64,000 nt of DNA, taken from contig JBBPIE010000014.1 in NCBI GenBank assembly GCA_038040485.1, positions 96,437 through 160,436 on the forward strand, in the 5' to 3' direction. A program made the translations under genes and the position numbers. A model generated the notes under the pieces. The model saw nothing but the letters and a program-made list of their open reading frames with translations. It was not told the origin of the DNA and ran no database searches. The stretch is from Onstottus_B arcticum (GTDB lineage Bacteria > Acidobacteriota > Blastocatellia > UBA7656). Shown one piece after another: positions 60,719-64,000 of this stretch. Position 1 is the stretch's first letter, and each line of letters opens with the position of its first letter.

Positions 60719-62476
60719 ATGCCTGGCCGAAAACAGTTAACTGCATTTGTCACTCTGCTGGCCATCGTAGGTGCGCTCGCGTTCAGCCCCGCCAACGCCA
60801 AGACGAACGGCCGCCGCGATCAGATCAAAGCCGAAGATTTGAAGACGTGGCTGACTTATCTAGCCTCCGACGAGTTTGAAGGTCGCGCCACCTACACCGA
60901 AGGTCTGGGACTCGCGGCTGCGTACATCGCGGGGCAGCTAAAGTCTTGGGGCATCAAGCCCGGCGGACCGAATGGTTCTTACTACCAGCGAGTCGCGGTG
61001 CTGGGCATTAAGACCAACAACCGCTCGACCGTTACAGTTGAAGCTAACGGCCAGATCCGAACGTTCAAGCACAAAGAAGGCATTTCATTTCCCGCCAACG
61101 CTGGCGGCAAGCGCTCGGTTACCGCAAACGAAGTCGAGTTCGTGGGCTATGGGTTGAACCTGGCGGCCGCCAATCACAACGACTACGCTGGAAGACAGGT
61201 CAAAGGCAAAATCGCGGTGTACCTCGGTTCGATTCCGCCAAAAGGCGCCGACGCCCGTCAGACCTTCAGAGCGATGCGCGGACGGTCGCGGCACGCCACC
61301 GAACAGCAAGACGCCATCGCGACCATCGGCCCGGTACTCCCGACTCGTGGCGGACAGGGGGGAGGGCCCAATGCCGGAGATATCGGCCGTGACCGCGGTG
61401 AGGGCGGCGAGCGCGGTCAAGGTCAGGGCGGGTTGGGCGCCTTGCCTGAACCGGATTTCACGACGACTCAACGGCTCGACACACCGATTGCGCCAAGTGT
61501 CTCGGCTCAGGATGAGTTCTTCGAGTTTCTGTTCGCCGGCGCAGAAATGAAGTATGCCGAGTTGAAAGAAAAGGCTTCGAAGGGAGAGGCTCTGCCGCAG
61601 TTTCCGCTCAAGAACGTGCGGATCACGTTCAACATCGACGTCGATTATCAGACGGTTCGAACCCAGTACACGCGCAACGTGATCGGAGTAGTCGACGGCA
61701 GCGATCCGAAACTCAAAGACACCTACGTCGCCTTCGGCGCCCACTACGATCATGTTGGCTACGCGGAAGGCGAGGTCACCGATTCCGCCGGAGGCCCGCG
61801 CCGAACGGGAGCGCGAGGCCGGGTGACCGAGGGCGCGATTGCGGATCGAATCTGGAACGGCGCGGACGACGACGGCTCGGGCACGGTGGCGATGCTGGGA
61901 ATCGCGAAAGCGTTCGCGGGCTCTGCCAAACCCCGGCGCTCGGTCCTTTTTATCTGGCACGCGGGAGAAGAGCGAGGCTTGCTCGGCTCACGCTACTACG
62001 CTGACTATCCGACTATCCCAATCGACAAGATCGTCGCTCAAGTCAATATGGACATGGTCGGCCGCAACCAGGACAACAAGCCCGAAGAAGCAAGCACGGT
62101 GTACGTCGTAGGCTCCGACCGAATCAGCACCGAGTTTCACAACCTCACCGTGGATGCGAACGCCGCGATCGAGAAACCGCTCAAGCTTGACTACCAGATG
62201 AACGACCCAGCCGATCTCGAGCAGATCTACTATCGAAGCGATCACTACAGCTACGCGGCGAAGGGAATTCCGATCGTATTTCTAACGACGGGCTTGCATC
62301 CGGACTATCACGCCAATACCGACAGCGCCGAAAAGATCAACTATGAAAAGCTGGCGCGCATCGGCCAGTACGCTTATGAGATTGGTGTTCGAACGGCGAA
62401 TCTCGATCATCCGCCGGCTCGCGACAACCGTGGCCCTCGCGTTGGGAAAGGAAGCGTGGGCAAGATTGCGCTCTAG
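60719..62476 (+). CDS. Secreted M28-family metallopeptidase with PA domain
   Basis: The 585-residue protein has a signal peptide (MPGRKQLTAFVTLLAIVGAL through NAK). A protease-associated region follows (about 85-180), then a glycine-rich insert around residues 215-245. The M28 zinc aminopeptidase domain has metal ligands in FGAHYDHVG, NGADDDGSG, HAGEERGLLGS, MDMVG and GLHPDYHANTDS. The catalytic glutamate is in AGEERG. ATG 60719 has GAGGAG seven bases upstream and begins the signal peptide. It probably trims peptides in the periplasm or outside. Confidence 0.92.
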   Translation: MPGRKQLTAFVTLLAIVGALAFSPANAKTNGRRDQIKAEDLKTWLTYLASDEFEGRATYTEGLGLAAAYIAGQLKSWGIKPGGPNGSYYQRVAVLGIKTNNRSTVTVEANGQIRTFKHKEGISFPANAGGKRSVTANEVEFVGYGLNLAAANHNDYAGRQVKGKIAVYLGSIPPKGADARQTFRAMRGRSRHATEQQDAIATIGPVLPTRGGQGGGPNAGDIGRDRGEGGERGQGQGGLGALPEPDFTTTQRLDTPIAPSVSAQDEFFEFLFAGAEMKYAELKEKASKGEALPQFPLKNVRITFNIDVDYQTVRTQYTRNVIGVVDGSDPKLKDTYVAFGAHYDHVGYAEGEVTDSAGGPRRTGARGRVTEGAIADRIWNGADDDGSGTVAMLGIAKAFAGSAKPRRSVLFIWHAGEERGLLGSRYYADYPTIPIDKIVAQVNMDMVGRNQDNKPEEASTVYVVGSDRISTEFHNLTVDANAAIEKPLKLDYQMNDPADLEQIYYRSDHYSYAAKGIPIVFLTTGLHPDYHANTDSAEKINYEKLARIGQYAYEIGVRTANLDHPPARDNRGPRVGKGSVGKIAL

Positions 62477-62481
62477 TAAGA

Positions 62482-63060
62482 TTAGCTCTTCTGCAGGCGG
62501 AGCGACTGAATCTCTCGAGCAAGCGCGTCCAGCTTTGCGAGCAACTCGTCGTGCCTGATCAGTTCGGGGGTGCGCTTCTTTCCGATGAAGGAGAATGAGC
62601 CGCCCGGCTCGAGCATCGCGCGCTCGACTTCTTCAAGCGACGCGAATCCCTGTTTGCGCGCGGCCCCTTCAAGCTCTGACTTTGTGATTAGCTCCTTCTT
62701 CAACCTGTCCTCTCTGATCTTCCCGTTTGCGATCAACAAATCCTCATTGCCTTCAACGAGGTGGTCGAGCTTTTCGTGCTTGTAGAAGAACCGCACCACG
62801 ATGTAGTTCAACAACACCAAAGTAGTGGCTCCAATCACACCGCCCGCTACAGAGTTGTCGCTGCCGATGATCGCGTTCTGAACGGTGTTTGAGAGCGTGA
62901 GCAGGACGATCAGGTCAAAGTTGTTCAACTGAGCGAGTTCACGCTTTCCCGCGAGGCGCAACAGGACAACGAGGGAAACGTAGACGATGATCGGGCGCAC
63001 GATCTTTTCGAGAATGGAGATGTCCGGATGAAGAATATTGCTCCAAAAGTTGGGGTCCAT
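62482..63060 (-). CDS. YetF/DUF421-like membrane protein
   Basis: The 192-residue protein has three N-terminal transmembrane helices (IIVYVSLVVLLRLAGKRE, NNFDLIVLLTLSNTVQNAII, VIGATTLVLLNYIVVRFF). The DUF421 cytosolic domain follows, with LIANGKIREDRLKKELIT and an EVERAMLEPGGSFSFI segment. RLAGKRELAQLNNFDLIVLL is the family signature. Function is unknown. It converges on the M28 gene. Confidence 0.9.
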   Translation of the reverse strand: MDPNFWSNILHPDISILEKIVRPIIVYVSLVVLLRLAGKRELAQLNNFDLIVLLTLSNTVQNAIIGSDNSVAGGVIGATTLVLLNYIVVRFFYKHEKLDHLVEGNEDLLIANGKIREDRLKKELITKSELEGAARKQGFASLEEVERAMLEPGGSFSFIGKKRTPELIRHDELLAKLDALAREIQSLRLQKS

Positions 63061-63145
63061 CGGTCGCTCCTTTTAATAAGTGAGTGAGTTCTGCCGGGAG
63101 AAGGCTTGATGCTATCAACCGCGTTGGTCCAAGGCAATATGGCGT

Positions 63146-63934
63146 CTACACCTGGCAGCAGGGACAAAAGTGAGCGGTGCGGCCGCTAAGCTTTTTGCGT
63201 TCGATCGAGGCGCCGCAACGTTTGCAGCCCGCGCCGCGCCAGTCGCGCGAGACAAGAAAGTCCGCCGGGAACTCCTCTTCGGCTGCTGTTTCAATGGCAC
63301 GCCTGAGCACGCGGCGAGTCTCCCGGTGAATGCGCCGCAGTTCTTCTTCACGGAGACTTGACGCCCGGCGATCGGGCCTGACTCGCGATGCGAACAGTAT
63401 CTCGTCGGCGTAGATGTTGCCGACGCCTGCGATTTTTCTTTGATCCATCAACATCGGTTTGATGTAACGCGCCGGGCTCTCTTCGCAAAGACGCGTGATG
63501 TAGGCGAGGCTGAAGTGTCTGCCGCCAGGCTCGGGACCCATATCTCGAAGCGCAGCTATTTCACTCACGGCATCGACGAGCATCACGCGGCAGATTTTTC
63601 GCGGGCAAGTGAACGCCAGCCGCCAGCCGCTCATCAGGATAAACTCGATGCGAGTGTACTCCGGCCGCTCGCGCCAGGACTGGTAGAAATGCAGGTCGCC
63701 GCCCATCCCGAAATGCAGGACGAGCATGCGGCCGTCATCGAGAGTGACAATCAGGTATTTGCCGCGCCTGCAAGCTTCAACAAACCGGCGTCCCCGAAGC
63801 TTGCGAGCGAAGACTCGAGCGGTTTCGGACTTGATCAGGTTTGGCGCCGTGACCAGCACCCGCTCGACTTGTTGGCCGAGCGCAGTGCTCCGAAAATAGA
63901 TAAGTCGTGTTTCGACTTCTGGAAGCTCAGGCAT
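63146..63934 (-). CDS. mutM: Formamidopyrimidine-DNA glycosylase
   Basis: MutM/Fpg removes oxidised purines such as 8-oxoguanine. The 262-residue protein begins PELPEVET with the catalytic P2 and E3. It has the H2TH motif region (MDQRKIAGVGNIYADEILF) and the C-terminal zinc finger CKRCGASIERKKLSGRTAHFCPCCQ with its functional arginine. The MLVLHFGMGGDLHF segment is somewhat different from the consensus HLGM. Nei-like activity cannot be excluded. Confidence 0.93.
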   Translation of the reverse strand: MPELPEVETRLIYFRSTALGQQVERVLVTAPNLIKSETARVFARKLRGRRFVEACRRGKYLIVTLDDGRMLVLHFGMGGDLHFYQSWRERPEYTRIEFILMSGWRLAFTCPRKICRVMLVDAVSEIAALRDMGPEPGGRHFSLAYITRLCEESPARYIKPMLMDQRKIAGVGNIYADEILFASRVRPDRRASSLREEELRRIHRETRRVLRRAIETAAEEEFPADFLVSRDWRGAGCKRCGASIERKKLSGRTAHFCPCCQV

Positions 63935-63946
63935 AGGGCGGAAGCA

Positions 63947-64000
63947 GTCAGTAGTCAGTAGTCAGTAGTCAGTAGTCAGTAGTCAGTAGTCAGTAGTCAG
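63947..64000. repeat. GTCAGTA heptamer array running off the window
   Basis: At least seven tandem GTCAGTA units begin about 13 bases before the mutM start codon and continue to the window end. They must separate or include the mutM upstream region. Confidence 0.92.

Noticed and set aside
1..64000. rRNA or tRNA genes
   Set aside because: Reading the intergenic gaps I saw no rRNA cores or cloverleaf with CCA-type ends. A tRNAscan or Infernal run would settle this.

Overview
The window looks like a chromosomal contig from a GC-rich (roughly 60%) Acidobacteriota-type bacterium, plausibly Blastocatellia. This is an inference from gene content, not from a marker gene. It rests on a large Oar-like TonB-dependent receptor with an N-terminal carboxypeptidase-regulatory domain, a TIGR03436-type VWFA protein, two PorU/gingipain-like C25 giants, an acyl-ornithine-type carbamoyltransferase, and many short palindromic repeats packed against stop codons. 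No rRNA, tRNA, CRISPR array, transposase or prophage was recognised.

Layout. 1-5.2 kb: a 5'-truncated multicopper oxidase and the TonB-dependent receptor. 5.4-8.7 kb: a less GC-rich four-gene island (radical SAM/SPASM protein, small membrane protein, glycosyltransferase-like protein, HAD phosphatase). 8.7-11.2 kb: VWFA protein and hemW, the latter carrying an in-frame palindromic repeat insertion. 11.6-13.4 kb: sugar epimerase and family-2 glycosyltransferase. 13.4-18.6 kb: DUF433/DUF5615 toxin-antitoxin pair, recQ, rho, and a HepT/MntA pair. 18.7-25.2 kb: beta-propeller protein, HEAT-cyclophilin fusion, AbrB/Fic module, molybdopterin oxidoreductase.

25.3-37.1 kb is an arginine biosynthesis region. 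argH is on the plus strand; argR, argG, an unrecognised P-loop protein, argC, argD, argF' (acylornithine type) and argB read leftwards. An HNH gene and a decayed HigBA module are lodged between argC and argD, and a GxxExxY gene plus a cupin lie between argH and argB. N-acetylglutamate synthase (argA/argJ) and the deacylase (argE) are not in the window. A repeat family (ATAGACCACGGATGA-type) sits in this region and supplies the stop codons of argH and argD.

37.2-52.2 kb: DinB-like and PLDc_N proteins, then two large C25 peptidase paralogues separated by GtrA-like, CDP-alcohol phosphatidyltransferase, zinc-ribbon and DUF3303 genes and by several repeat types. 52.5-58.1 kb: enoyl-CoA hydratase, then DUF1015, two tandem TIR-domain genes, serA and serC, so a two-gene TIR cassette lies inside a serine biosynthesis cluster. 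58.3-64 kb: coiled-coil protein, TPR-PilZ protein, M28 peptidase, YetF-like membrane protein, and mutM at the right edge.

The most interesting items are the tandem TIR pair, the radical-SAM island, the P-loop protein in the arginine operon, the repeat translated inside hemW, and repeats that provide stop codons of metabolic genes.
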